NCBI GenBank assembly: GCA_025765615.1 | Contig: JAIVFJ010000058.1 | Span: forward strand, 248,001-312,000 | Length of the DNA: 64,000 nucleotides | Reading direction: 5' to 3' | Source of the DNA: Zopfochytrium polystomum | Lineage: Eukaryota > Chytridiomycota > Chytridiomycetes > Chytridiales > Chytridiaceae | Shown: piece by piece, positions 53,179 to 64,000 of the stretch | Layout: every line of letters starts with the position of its first letter | How positions within the stretch are numbered: position 1 is the first letter of the stretch | Translations under genes and position numbers: made by a program | The notes under the pieces: model-generated | The model's database searches: none | Told to the model about the DNA's origin: nothing | The model's input: the letters and a program-made list of their open reading frames with translations, nothing else

Positions 53179-54964
53179 ACTTTCCGCCTCCCCCGCTCTT
53201 CTTGTCCCCGCCCAGGACTGCTTGGTAGGTGGTCGACATGACGTTTGAAATCTTTTCCTGGGCCGTGTGGGCAACGCTCTTCAGACTGGCCGCGGGATCG
53301 GCCAGACCTTTTCGACTCATATATCCCGACGCCTTCGTCTGCCTGAATTAAGCACCTTACGTTACTTCATAACCGAAATAGAGCGATGTCAAGAGTACAA
53401 ACCGACTGCGTCATGCTCTCCGTTGCCTGGCCCAACCGCTCCTTCGTGGCCTCCGCTGACTTCTGCTGGGACTCGGCGGCGCGTTGCGTCGTCACGGCGG
53501 CAATCTCTCCCGCCTTTTCGGCACCGCGGCTCAGGCTTTCGCGAGCCTCCCGCGCCTTTTCGACCGCGACTCCGGCTTGGTGTTTCGGCTGCGGCTGAAC
53601 CGGGTGCGGGCCGGCGTCGGCGGGTCGCTCGGCCGTCGTCAAGTGAAGCGCCTCGCCGATCGCCTGCAAGCCAGACCCCAGCGTATCGCGAGCCTGTCCG
53701 AGGCCCTCGCTCATCCAGTGTCCCGTTTGCTGCGCTCCCGCTCCGGCCGCCTCCTTCCCCTGCTGCGCCTTCTCACCCATCCACTCGCCCGTCTTCTGCG
53801 CGCTCTCGCCGAGCTGCTCGCGGCCTTGCTGCGCCTTTTCGCCGGTCCACTCCGCCGTCTGCTTCATCCCTTCTTTCGCCTGCTGAATCCCTTCGCCCGC
53901 CCTCTCCTTCGTGCCCTCGTACCCGAGCTGCAGCGTCTCGCCGAGCGCTTGCATTCCCTTTCCCGATGCTCTCCCGAACCGACTCGAGCCCCTGCCCGAC
54001 CCAGCTCCGCGTCTCCTCCGCACCTATTCCGACCGACTCGTGCGCTTGCCCGCCCTTCTCCTTCATCCACTCGACCGTCTCCCACGTCTTCTCGCTCATC
54101 TTGGCTCCGGCCTGCTGACCACCCTCCATAACTTGCTGTCCCTTCTTCTTCATCCAGTCACCGGTCTCCCCGGCCTTCTGCCCCGCCGTCTCCCACCCCT
54201 GCTGTCCCTTCTCCTTTATCCACTCTTCCGTCTGGCCTGCCTTCTGCCCCGCCTTCTCTCTCGCCTGCTGACCGCCCTCCATTGCCTGCTGCCCCTTCTC
54301 CTTCATCCAGTCCCCGGTCTCCCCAGCCTTCTGCCCCGCCGTCTCCGTCGCCTGCTGCGCCTTCTCCTTCATCCACTCGCCCGTCTCCCCGGCCTTCTGC
54401 CCCGCCTTCTCCGTCGCCTGATTCCCGCCCTCCATCAACTGATGCCCCTTCTCCTTCGCCGACTGCAACGTCTCTTCGGCTCTCTGCGCCGCTGCATGCC
54501 TCTCGCCCTCAATCGCGTGCTGCCCGGCGCCCCACCAACCTGTCTCCGCGGGGCCTGCCCTGCGGCCGCTGCTGCTGCGCCTCTTTCATCGACCCACCGC
54601 CGTACCCGCCGCTTACCCCCTCTTCGACCTCCTGCAGTCGTCCGCCCGTCGTGGGGATCTCTGTTGGCGCAGTCACTTCGCGCGTCGAGCCGACGGCGGA
54701 CTGCGTCTGCCCGATGAGGTCTTTGTGGTTGTGGTGTTCCGCAGGATTGCCGCCTGCGCCAATGTGCTAGGGGTGGTGGGACGGGTCGACGATATGGGGA
54801 AACGGGAAAGAGACTTGGGAGTCAGTCACATGGGCGCCAGACGGGATGGGAAAAGAAAGCGCAGCGAGGGAGGGGGAGCGTCGACGAGACGGTAGAAAGG
54901 ATTTTTCGATGGTGGAGAGCGTTGGCGGTGGGTCGAGAGTCCTTACTTTGGGTCCGGTTGACAT
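53179..54964 (-). CDS. LEA-like repeat protein (group 3 type), frameshifts
   Basis: Exon 1 (54964-54947) encodes MSTGPK; the intron 54946-54768 leads to HIGAGGNPAEHHNHKDLIGQTQSAVG. The body consists of tandem units of the form EKAGQKAGETGEWMKEKAQQA and MEGGQQAREKAGQK, highly charged, Gly/Ala/Gln/Lys-rich amphipathic helix repeats like LEA_4 proteins that protect cells during drying or freezing. A last intron (about 53339-53408) leads to QTKASGYMSRKGLADPAASLKSVAHTAQEKISNVMSTTYQAVLGGDKKS with stop at 53179. The frame changes near 54540 (WWGAGQHAIEGERHAAAQ) and near 53955 (GKG|MQALGETLQLGYEG) without loss of the repeat pattern. No membrane segment. Confidence 0.7.
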
Positions 54965-56063
54965 TCTTAGTTGAATGGGTGAGAGTGAGTGGCGAGTTCC
55001 TCGGATTACAAAGGTTTTCAAGAAGTTGACGGGGCTCAAAGTCATTCAACGATCCTTTCTACCGCGTCGGCCCCGCTGCCCTTTTATTCGATTCGAGGAA
55101 ATGCTCCGACCAACCAAAAAGACTGAAGACTGTCTGCCCTCCCCTTGTACTTTTCACAGGTCGAGTGGGACAGTTGGGTGATTTTGGTTGCGGACTGCTG
55201 CCACCCCCCTTGATGATTCCTTCCGCCTCTCTTTTTGCAAGCCACGCAACTAAGACGACCAACTCGCGACTGACTCGCTCCCCCAGCCCCTCACGCTTGC
55301 GTCTGCACACCGTCGCCGGCCACGGACGGCGCCGTCGACGTACAACACCAACGAAGCGTGTCTCGCGCACGCAACGTCGACGCTGTGCAACCTGATGCTC
55401 CAGCGTGCCAAGCGACGCAAGCGTACCAGACGCAAGAAGCCCTACCGTACTGTCCACACATCACCACAGGCCGACCACCCTCGCCGCACAAGAAGAGCAT
55501 CTCTGCGGCAGCGGCAGTCCATTTAGTCATTTGCGAGTTAGCAAATAGTCTACTGCATACACCCCGACACCCAACAGCTAGCTAGTGGGGTTTTTGAAGC
55601 TTTGGACCTTATCGCAGATGCTGAGTGCCCGGCTCTCTTTCTTCTCTCTTCACCCAACGTCCCTTGGTGTAAGCGATGCGTCCTGCCAGTATAAATAATA
55701 TTTATACCACCTTCATCTTTGATACAGAATTTACTCCCTCCCGGCAGGCTATTGAGTTGCTCATGTGGAAATAGTGAATTCAGCGCATTCCATCGTTCAC
55801 AGAATTGCTGATTCAGAAAAACGAAGTGAAAAAAAGAGCAAAGAAAAAAAAAAAAAGAAAAAAAACAGGAGGAAAAAAAAAGAAAAAGAAAAAGTAAGTC
55901 AATTAATGTCCGTCCTCCACTAACCGTGTCACGGTTACTGTATTTACCGATCGGCTTTTGTTGCGTCGTTCTTTGTTCCATCCAAGACTTCTGCCAAGTC
56001 TCGCACACACACACACACACACTCACACTCACACCATCTCTCTCTCTCGCTCTCAGTACCGTC
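54965..56063. other. no confident gene
   Basis: Promoter of the LEA-like gene, then A-rich sequence near 55830-55895. Short CA and CT runs lie at 56006-56050. Frames here lack motifs. Confidence 0.4.
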
Positions 56064-57550
56064 ATGGCCACTTCGTTGCCGTCTCTCAAGAAGCCCCTCA
56101 GCCACGGCGGCCCACTTATAAATAATTACCTCCGCCTACTGGCGCTACTACTCTCGTCACTGGGGCTACTGCCACTGCCCCTGCTTCGGCTACTGCTGCT
56201 GCTGATGCGACTGCTGCGCTTCGAATGGCTCTTCTGCCTGCTGGCCCCTTTTACCACCCCACCCCACCGCCTCAACAGATTTGAATTGTACCTTTGCATT
56301 GCTATTCGCAAACCTCCCAACATCACCAACACGAACTTCAACACCAACTGCAACAACAACAAAACCTACAATACAAGTGAGTCTACGGTCAGTCCGACGA
56401 CACCGAAAGAATTCGCGTTTACACCACGCAATCGAAGTCGACATAACCTTCATCGACACGGCAGACATGTACGGTAGCGGCCCAAACGAACAGTTGATCG
56501 CCAAGGTCCTCAAGACGCGTCGCAGCGAAGTGGTTCCGTGCACAAAGGTAAGTATCGCCCCTTTTTTTTCTCTGGTTGGTGGGCCACCCATATCTCTTAA
56601 CGTCTCCACCCCCAATCCCCCCCCCGAAGTTTGACATCGTCCGCGGACCTAACGGCGAGTTTTTGGGCATCAGAGACGGACCCTGACTACGTCCGCGAAG
56701 CCAACCAGAAATGGCTTGAACGCCTCGAGGTCGATAGTATCGATGAGTATTACCAGCACGGCGCCGACCCAAAAACCCCTATCGAGGACACCGGTCCATG
56801 GCCCAGCTTGTCAAGGAGGGGAAAGGTACATGTGTAATGCGAGGGCGGTGGCGCTGCTCTTACAAATATTCTTACACCACCGCGAGCAGTGAAGCACCTC
56901 GGACCATCGGAGGCCTCCGCAGCAACAATCCGCCGCGCCTACGCCGTGCACCCAATAGCCACGCTGCAGATTGAGTACTAGCCGTGGTCCATCGACATTG
57001 AGTAGAACGACATCCTCGAAACGTGCAAGGAGCTCGGCATCGCCATCCTCGCCTGTAAGCCCCTCCGAGCCGAATCCACTCACATCTTTCCTCTTTGAAA
57101 CGGGAAATCCCTTATAACAAACACCCCTTCAGACTCCGCACTCGGCCGCGGCTTTCTCACGGGCCATGATCAAGTCGGTCGACGACCTCGCCGCCAACGA
57201 CTCGCGGCGGTACCTGCCGCGCTTCCAGGGCGACAACTTTGCAAAGAACCTCAAGCTCGTCGACGAGCAGAACCGTGTCGCGGCCGCAAAGGGCGCTACC
57301 ACGTCGTAGCTGACATTCGCGTGGGTCGCACGCCGGTCGAGCAAGCTGGCGATCATTCCGACTCCGGGGACCAGGAAGATTGAGGTGAGCGGACGAGCGA
57401 TGGGCAGAGGATGTGTTCAAGAAAAAACCGAGGGCACTAACGGCTGACCCGTGTTTTGCTGATGAACCAAGCGCATCGACGAGAACTGGCCGCCAAGGAC
57501 TTTGTCCTGACGGACGACGAGTACTAGGCGATCCGCGCAATCGTTGACAA
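56064..57550 (+). pseudogene. aldo-keto reductase pseudogene
   Basis: Begins MATSLPSLKKPLSHGGPL at ATG 56064, as in fungal aldo-keto reductases. It loses homology over 56120-56390 (Ala/Gln/Asn-rich filler) and resumes with HHAIEVDITFIDTADMYGSGPNEQLIAKVLK, which holds the catalytic Asp-Met-Tyr. Then come [110 protein letters not shown] and DENWPPRTLS in a shifted frame. Four in-frame TAG codons and several frameshifts disable it; intron boundaries (GTAAG near 56549, AG near 56630) are still visible, so it is a decayed host gene rather than a processed copy. Confidence 0.82.
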
Positions 57551-58332
57551 CAGTGGAGTGGACGCGGTACCCGGAGCAGCAGAATTTGAAAAAGAGACTC
57601 CACAAGACTCGAAATATTATGAGCTGTGCGAAACAACGCAAGACTGTTCTTTTCTTTTGATCAAGTCTCCAGTGCTTCCAGCGGAGCTTTTCCTTTCCTG
57701 CGCTGCAACATTGTTGAGATTAGCTGGAAGAGTGATAAGCCTGCTCCATTGTTGGGAGATGACATGCCCGCTCTTCGCCGCGCGCCCCCGAAATCACCTG
57801 CAATTGCTCTTTTCTCCACACCGGATGAGAACGATCCACGCCCGTTCTGACTGACCAAAGTCATAAAGCAGCCTTGCTTTGCGCAATGCTTCGTGGTTGA
57901 TGTGCATGATGTGGATCACAACAATGTGGAAGAATCCGTAAGTGCTGTACGATGCGGAGGTCCTGGTGAGAAAAGAGCTGATAATCTTGGTGGTGGGCGA
58001 GTTTTGCGCACCGGCAGACGAAGTGGAGGAGACGGACAAGATTTGATCAAATCATGGCGATTGAAAAGGATGTATTGAGCGGAGACCGAAATTAAAGGAT
58101 TGCTTTGGTCTGCGCACAAACGGTGCTGAAGGTTGTCTCTCTCTTGCCAACAAGAACGAAAGAAAAGAGGAATGGACAGCTTTTTTAGGTCCGAGCAGCC
58201 GCCCGAGAATCGGAGCTTTAAATTCGGCAGGCGGCAGGCGGCGCTATTTAACCGCCCGCACCCGCAGCCCCGTGCCGTGCTTAAAAAGGGATCTCTCGGG
58301 CCGTTCTCGACCCGTCTCTCTCTGTGGTTCTG

Positions 58333-58408
<76 letters not shown>

Positions 58409-58487
58409 CCTCCCTCTCTCTCTCTCTCTCTCTGCGCGAAAAAGGAAGATCCGAAATCAGTTGCAGTCGACAGACAGATTTCCCCAA
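57551..58487. other. no confident gene; CT-rich leader of the next gene
   Basis: Unremarkable sequence, then a CT tract at 58316-58432 immediately before the start of the 2H phosphoesterase gene. Such tracts precede several genes here and may be part of promoters or 5' UTRs. Confidence 0.4.
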
Positions 58488-59677
58488 ATGGCCTCCACCT
58501 CCGACGAAGGCGCCGCCGCCGTTGTTAACCCGCACGAGGCTCTCCTCATCGAAGCGGCAGCGGCGGCGACGGCAGGCGGCGCCGATCACCTCCCCACGAG
58601 CGACTTCCCCACCGCCGCCCAGCACCGGCTCCAGGCGCGCTTCGCCGCGCACCGCGCTCGCCGCAACCAGGACCACCGCGACCTCTTCCTCTCGCCGTCG
58701 TTCGCCGGCGTCGTCCCCGACGCCGTGCTGTCCCGCCTGCTGAGCCAAGAAAAGGGCTATGCCGACCCGCGCCACTCCCTCGTCGTCTGGGCCCGCCCGC
58801 CGCACCACATTGTCCGACTGGCTGGCCACGTGCAGGCGGAGCTGGCAACGGCCGCTCCAGGTGAGAGAGAGAGGGGTGGGGTTTGGGAGGTGGTCGACGT
58901 GGAAGAAGAATCCTTGAGATCAACAGGCAATTTGCGCTCATCCCAGTCTGACTCTGCACCGCCAACCCTACCCCCACCGCCTGCGCAACGAAAACCAACC
59001 CGGTCTACCAAGGCCTCTGGCTGATGCCTGCACACCGGCTGCACATGACGGTGCTCGAGATCGCGCACTCACAGCCGGCCGCCGCCATCGACGCGCTGGT
59101 ATCCGCCCTGCGCCCCGCGCTGCCGCCCATCGCCGACCTAACCCGGACCCGACGCCACGCCGGCGCCGGCACCGCGCGGCTGCTGCGCCCGCAGGTATCC
59201 TTTGACGCGTCCGGCGTCGCGCTGACGTTCCTCCCCGCCGCCGCCCAAGACGACCACGCCGGCTCGTACACGTACCAGCACCTCCGTCGCGACGTGTACG
59301 CGCACGTCTCCTCCGCCGTCGCCGCGGCGCAGGCCGCCACCGGCGGCGGCGGCAGCAGCGACTTGCCGCCGCTGGCGTCGCGCTACGTCTACCCGAGCGC
59401 CCACGTGACGCTGGCGCGGTTCGTGACGGCCGCGGAGCTCGCCGCGCCGGAGCAGCGCGCCGCGTGGGTCGCTGCCGTCGACAGCGTCAACGCGTGGCTG
59501 GAGGCGGACGTGTGGACGACGACGGCGACGGCGGCGGCCGGCGGCGGCAGCGTTGGCGAGTTTAGTCGAGATTTTTGCGGGGAGTGGGCGGTCGGGGAGG
59601 AGAACGGGCTCGTTGTGCGCGCGGGGACTGTGTGGTACGGCGGGGGAAGGACGGTCGCGGCGGGCGAAGGGTTCTAG
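58488..59677 (+). CDS. 2H phosphoesterase-like protein
   Basis: ATG 58488 (MASTSDEGAAAVVNPHEALLIEAAAAA). The two catalytic His-x-Thr motifs of the 2H family are present: HMTV in LMPAHRLHMTVLEIAHS (about 59043) and HVTL in YVYPSAHVTLARFV (about 59403). The family includes cyclic phosphodiesterases and 2'-5' RNA-processing enzymes; the substrate here is unknown. Exon 1 ends at 58860 (GTGAGA); the second exon must enter the frame of NPVYQGLWLMPAH by about 58980, but the acceptor at 58946 gives an immediate TGA, so an indel in the C-rich stretch or another acceptor is needed. The C-terminal part (EFSRDFCGEWAVGEENGLVVRAGTVWYGGGR) is typical of fungal members. Stop TAG 59675-59677. Confidence 0.7.
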
Positions 59678-60895
59678 AGAATAATAGAAAAGCCATTCGG
59701 GTCTCAACTGGCCCCCTCTTGCTCAAAAGCCCTGAAAATGGGCGCCAGTCATGTTCTATTTTAGTGGGAGGCAACATAAGCTGGCAGTCAACAGCGCCAA
59801 CACACTATAGAAGCCGACATTGGCACGACCGCACGGTTGCCGCACCTTCCGGCTTCATTCTCATCTTGAATTGTTGTGTTCGCATGCAAAATAAACATCA
59901 GATTCACAAAGTTTGGCAAAGTGAAGTTTGATTTCCCTTTCCTTGGTTCTATTTCTTCTTTTTCGCAGTTTCGTTACCGGTGCAAGTCGCCGCTTTCACA
60001 GTAACCGGCGTCGCACTTGCTTTAAACACTGGTGCGGGCACTGGACTTGCACTGAGGTCGGAAGAAGAGAACGCGATCTCTGCGGCAGTGTTGCGGCGAG
60101 GCAACCCGATCTCCTATGCTTCTGACATGGCCCAGGTCGACAGAGCCCGCAACACCAAGATGGAGATGTTCTTGGCAGTTCGCCACTTGCTCCATTGCTC
60201 CTCTCGCGCCATTTATCGCCACAAAGATGACGACTAGATGACGACTCCCTTGTCCCTCGGAAACCGCGCTCGGCAGCGCGAGAGTGGATTTGGAGGCACG
60301 AATAGACTTCCATGGGCCTATGCGTACAGGCCAAAAGAAAAGCCGCCTCGATCGTCAAGAGAAAGACATCCCTCGCGTACAATACGCAGCCTGATCAGCC
60401 AGCAAGCAACGTGGATTCACCGCAAGTCTCGATCCCAACTCGAAGGTCCTCGCACGCGTGCGACACGAGGGTATGATCGTTGCCGTCCCACCTCCCCTTC
60501 TGTCGACGTGGAGCCGCTTTCACTTCGTTTCACCTGTGCTGAAACGTGCACGGTCATTCATCGTGTTTCCACGTTCCCTTTAAAAAAAGCGTTCCACCAT
60601 GCGAAACAGCTGAGGCTTTCGGTGGAACGCCATCGTCAGTAGCATTCATTCTTTAATAACTATGCAATCATTATCGTGTCGGTCCACGAACATCGCAGCG
60701 AATAGTGGATCGAGGAAGCATTGCCGAGAAAAAGAGAAAAACGCGCCTTCTGCCCACAGCTCTCCAAGTTCCACTTCCTCTTCTGTTTTGGAACAATATT
60801 TTGGCAACAGTGTTTCCGTTACAACTGGCATTAAAAAAAAAAAATGCCGCAAGCCCCTCCCAACCAAGCGTCCCCTGCTTCAACAAAAGTTCAAG
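59678..60895. other. no confident gene
   Basis: Frames 59980-60237 (+; VAAFTVTGVALALNTGAGTGLAL, then SYASDMAQVDRARN) and 60238-60642 (+; from ATG, 134 aa, basic) are unidentified and could be chance. Poly-A-rich stretches lie near 60834-60845. Confidence 0.3.
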
Positions 60896-61940
60896 TCACA
60901 TAGAAAGAACTGCTTCGAGCCGACGGCAGCGCTCCTCGCTCATCCACGGAAACAGATACGCGCCGTGGTCGTACTGCTCCCTCAGGTCATCGTAGCAGCA
61001 ACGGGCGTACGTGTCCCCAACCATGGTGTTGCACGTGTCGCACCTTATCGGTCCCACGTCGTCGCAAACGCTCCGCGTGAAGCAATAGAGCGCATGCTCA
61101 GAAGAAAAACCGTGCCACGTGAGCACGCCCGGCCAGAGCTCTTCGTTCTCGCTGCTCCCATCCGCAGCAGGGTCCGCCGCGCCCGCCAGGATCAGCTCCC
61201 TCTCGCTCGGGTCGATCCAGTCGGGCACGATGCCACCCGGCGCCCGCATCGCGTCGAGCGAGAACGCGAGCCCCAACGCGTTCAGCACGGCCGCAACGCC
61301 GCGCGGGCGGAACACGTCCTTTGCCTCTGGCGAGACGCCGGACGGCGCCGAGGTCGTGCGGCGCAGGCAGCGGCCAAACGGGTACTCTGCGGTCAGCCCG
61401 AAACCGCCAATGACCATGCTGCTGTGCTTTGTGAACGGGCAGCCGCACACGGTCCCGCAGGGCGGCAGCCGCCACCCGGTCTTCACGGCGTCGTACGGGA
61501 CGTAGCGGCGCGGCCCGCGGGTCAGCGGCGTCAGACACGCGGGGCAGTGGAACGCCGCGCGCACCACTGGCGCCGTCGCGGGCAGCGAGCGCATGAAGGC
61601 GTCTGCTGCCGCAATGTCGTCGGCTTCCGGCCACGGCCCGCGAATCGTTTCGTCCTCCCACCGCCGCCGCGGGGGTTGCCGCTGGCGTCCTCACCGCCGC
61701 CGAAGCGACGTCGTAGTCGAAGAAGCGCGAAGCGCAGAGTCGCCGCGGCGGCTGTCATGCAAAAGGCCAAGGGGTCGTCGTTGCATTGCGAGCGGAGTGC
61801 GTCCAAAACGGCGGCGCGGTCGTTCGGGTCGGCTTTGCCCGGATTTTTGCGCAGCAGGATGGCAGCGAACTGGGCGGCAGAGCCATCCGGCGTTTCCCTG
61901 GGGATCTCCTGCGCCAGCCGCCAATAGGGACGGTGACAAT
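60896..61940 (-). CDS. cysteine-rich hypothetical protein, frame change inside
   Basis: The last 232 codons (61594-60896, DETIRGPWPEADDIAAADAF just upstream in frame) are open and protein-like: FHCPACLTPLTRGPRRYVPYDAVKTGWRLPPCGTVCGCPF, TAEYPFGRCLRR, WPGVLTWHGFSSEHALYCFTRSVCDDVGPIRCDTCNTMVGDTYARCC, ending RRLEAVLSM. The CxxC pairs (CPAC, CGTVCGC, CDTC) suggest zinc binding. Upstream, in another frame, RETPDGSAAQFAAILLRKNPGKADPNDRAAVLDALRSQCNDDPLAFCM (about 61740-61920) looks like the same gene, with an indel or intron near 61690. No family is recognised and the start is not identified. Confidence 0.5.
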
Positions 61941-62528
61941 GGCAACGCCACCAGTGCTGAAGGCGCTAACGGTAATGGCACTGATGGCGGCGGCGGCAAC
62001 AGCGGCCCGATGATTTTGATTATGGCTGAACTCGCAGCCTTTTTTGCCTTTTGTCCTCACTTCACGTCGATTTCAAAAAAAAACCTGTTACTTTTTTTTT
62101 TTGTTTCTACGATTGCTAACTCACCGTTTTTCGATTCTATGTTTTCTAACTCGTGCCTATAGATTGGTTGTTTGTTTCTACGGAAAGCTTTTATTCCCTT
62201 TTCCCTTGCCCCCATCACTGACCTCACCCCTACGACGATTTCGTCTATGCCTTTCCGCTTTTTTCTCCCCAATTCTCTCTTCCGCCTCTTTCTCCCTCTT
62301 AAGTGTTCTTTCTCTTCTATCACATGCGTTCCCCCTGAATTTCAATCTCCAATCATCTCTCTCGCACGACTTTCGCACTGTTTCCCGCATATTGTTCTCC
62401 CACGGCACTCGGTTCTCCGCATACAAAACAATGAATCGTTACGTTTTCTGTTTCCAACATCCACTGGTGAACCACAGAAAATTCACAGCCCGCAGAAAGG
62501 AGAAAAGGGACTGTTTTCAGCGAACAAT
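61941..62528. other. intergenic, no gene seen
   Basis: Pyrimidine-rich on + with poly-T near 62091-62102. No motif-bearing frames. Confidence 0.4.
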
Positions 62529-63070
62529 TCACGGTTTCCACGGAAGATGCGGATCCAGCTCGAGGCCCGCCGGGTCCAAAACGTTGGGATTGGTGAAGGC
62601 AAGCCGAGGGTCGCTCCAGGCGAGGTAGACGTCCATGTCCAGCTGTTGGGGTCTGTTAGTGGGTGCCGCATAGCAGGATCAAAGAGAGCTTGCTGGGTAT
62701 GGGGGAGGGTTTTATAACCAATCGGGCATCGGGCCTTACAATAAACGACCCCGTCTTCGGCTCGATGTTGTATATGCGGTTGACCGTTATCCCGCACGCA
62801 ACGGTCGTGCGCCTGCTGCCGACCACTTCGCCGGTGGAGTTGAGGAAGGGCGGGTCGAGCTTGTGGTATGGGTTCGCCGAGTTGTTGAAGAGAAACTGCG
62901 TGGCGTAGTGGGTGGACAGCGTCGTGCTAATGTCGAAGCTGGGCGGGAAGGCGGCGGTGCCCTGCGCCAGCGCGCTACTGGTCGCCAAGGAGGAGAGGGA
63001 AGGTGCGGGAGCCGCGGTGGGGCTGGTCGCCTGAGTCTGAGGCTGGTTTGGGCGCATGGGGGCGTGCCCG
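62529..63070 (-). CDS. fragment resembling a Cys-loop (pentameric) receptor ligand-binding domain
   Basis: Exons 63070-62740 and 62642-62529 join in phase across a GT-AG intron (62643-62739). After a Gln/Thr/Ala-rich linker the sequence reads FPPSFDISTTLSTHYATQFLFNNSANPYHKLDPPFLNSTGEVVGSRRTTVACGITVNRIYNIEPKTGSFI|LDMDVYLAWSDPRLAFTNPNV (split here by the intron). The pattern (V-x-I-x-x-I-x-N-I-(D/E)-x-K-T-x-x-F, then L-x-W-x-D-x-R-L-x-F) is that of strands 1-2 of the pentameric ligand-gated channel extracellular domain. A TGA at 62529 ends it before the Cys-loop and all membrane helices, so it is truncated, soluble, or continues through unrecognised introns. An upstream exon must exist because the first acceptor is in phase 2. 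Confidence 0.45.
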
Positions 63071-63684
63071 CTGGAAGAAAAGCAGATTCTGTTCTTAACG
63101 CCGGCACGGCTTGGGCAACATACGCACACTCCATCGCGCGCATCGCCTTTTTCGTGCTTTTCTTGCCCCTGCGACATTACCTGTCTTCGTAAGAATCTGG
63201 TGCCTCCCTTTATTGTTTGTTCGTTGTCTCATTCGACATTGAAACTCCGCCACAAGGAGCCAGAGCCAAAGCACATTACGCCGGGCGAGACGCACTACGT
63301 CGAATCCGTGCCGCGCCGGAAGCACCTTCGAGGTCACAGGGCGGACCAGGCTGTTTGTGGACGATGGCGGTGCACCAGCGTCGGCGTCGTCATCGTCATT
63401 GCTCCGGACGAGGCGCAGCTCGGCCGGAGAGGTGGCAGCGGCCGCGTCGGCGACGGGTGTCGTGGGAGTCGAGGAGACGCGAACGTGGCTGATTGTCGTC
63501 GGCGATGACGCGAAGCGGAGGGTGTGGACGGACATGCTGTCGAGGCTGCTGGTCGACGCAAAGGTTTAGTGCTGTTTATGCCTGGTGCCAAACATCGTTA
63601 TTCCAATAACTGAACGTTTCATTTCGTTTTCCGCAACCATCCCAAAAAAAAAAAAAAACCGGCGCTCCATCGATCGAGTCGTCC
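63071..63684 (-). other. possible upstream exon(s) of the preceding gene
   Basis: A reverse frame from ATG 63535 (MSVHTLRFASSPTTISHVRVSSTPTTPVADAAAATSPAELRLVRSNDDDDADAG) runs towards the ligand-binding-like fragment and may be its first exon or a separate small gene. The junction phase could not be resolved. Confidence 0.3.
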
Positions 63685-64000
63685 TCAAAGATGGCTCGCC
63701 AGCACCGCCGGCTGATTGAACGTCACGCGTCCGCGGAACAAGACGCCGGGCCCGCCCGAGGGCACCTTTCGCAAGTCGACGAACCCGGCGCCAACGGCGT
63801 GCAGTTCGACCAGCGACGCGGGCCGCACCCACCCGGACCACGCCGTCGCCGTCAGAAACAGCCCGCCGCCCGCAACCGCGTCACCCTCCTCGTCGATCCG
63901 CAGCTCGCGCAGCGCCGTGCCCACCCCGGGCAGCCCCGCCGGCACGTAAACCGGTACCGCCACCGCCGCAGGCAGCGCCGACTCGCGGACCGTCGCGTCC
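63685..64000 (-). CDS. 3' end of an unidentified gene running off the right edge
   Basis: An open reverse frame enters from beyond 64000 and ends at TGA 63685-63687: ALPAAVAVPVYVPAGLPGVG, TALRELRIDEEGDAVAGGGLFLTATAWSGWVRPASLVELHAVGAGFVDLRKVPSGGPGVLFRGRVTFNQPAVLASHL (read as consecutive parts). Its composition looks coding and beta-rich. No family is recognised. Confidence 0.45.
   Translation of the reverse strand, partial: DATVRESALPAAVAVPVYVPAGLPGVGTALRELRIDEEGDAVAGGGLFLTATAWSGWVRPASLVELHAVGAGFVDLRKVPSGGPGVLFRGRVTFNQPAVLASHL

Noticed and set aside
56064..57550. Reassignment of UAG to an amino acid (five in-frame TAGs in this gene and the transposon accessory gene)
   Set aside because: TAG is the natural stop of the MORN3 gene (43609-43611) and of the 2H phosphoesterase (59675-59677), and the aldo-keto reductase also has frameshifts, so it is simply a pseudogene.

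Overview
The window is nuclear DNA of a zoosporic fungus, most likely a chytrid (Chytridiomycota). The evidence is short GT-AG introns (about 50-130 nt), fungal secreted cerato-platanin proteins, a MORN3-type flagellar protein (lost in non-flagellated fungi), and a 'WW-SGL-KY' leucine/tryptophan repeat protein of a kind I associate with chytrids. GC-rich genes alternate with AT-richer mobile DNA.

Layout. 1-4.5 kb: 3' part of RRP9 (U3 snoRNP WD40 protein), a repeat protein and a long CT tract. 4.6-15.5 kb: a nested mobile-element island. A Tc1/mariner-type (DD34E) transposon with 155-bp terminal inverted repeats carries two convergent genes, a transposase and an accessory gene ending in a SAM-like helical segment; a solo LTR interrupts the accessory gene. 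Beside it lie a 200-bp MITE and a full-length, apparently intact Ty3 chromovirus (8897-14246) inserted in the accessory gene of a second, decayed transposon of the same two-gene type. 15.5-18.9 kb: no confident gene, but three diverged repeats with 18-nt exon-like boxes.

18.9-28.1 kb: cerato-platanin and ankyrin genes arranged as an inverted segmental duplication, with intact and broken copies. 28.3-29.0 kb: a 706-bp element with 30-bp inverted repeats and a TTA target duplication (PIF/Harbinger-like). 31.4-33.8 kb: a ferric reductase. 35.0-40.8 kb: two tandem paralogues of a multi-spanning membrane protein with matching exon structure. 42.1-48.0 kb: MORN3, SART1/SNU66 (tri-snRNP) and ribosomal protein S4, the last two divergent from a 103-bp promoter. 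49.5-64 kb: a SPRY-domain protein, an LEA-like repeat protein, an aldo-keto reductase pseudogene, a 2H phosphoesterase, a cysteine-rich unknown, a fragment resembling a Cys-loop receptor ligand-binding domain, and a partial gene at the right edge.

Together: rRNA processing (RRP9), splicing (SART1) and translation (RPS4) are single-copy housekeeping genes; MORN3 points to a flagellated spore; cerato-platanins, ferric reductase and LEA-like protein suit a saprotrophic or host-associated fungus facing stress. The Ty3 LTR promoter carries dense heat-shock elements, and the element has a self-priming site and a -1 frameshift signal. Several conserved genes, including RPS4, contain single-base frameshifts in short homopolymers; these look like residual sequence errors, so broken frames in GC-rich genes should be read with care.
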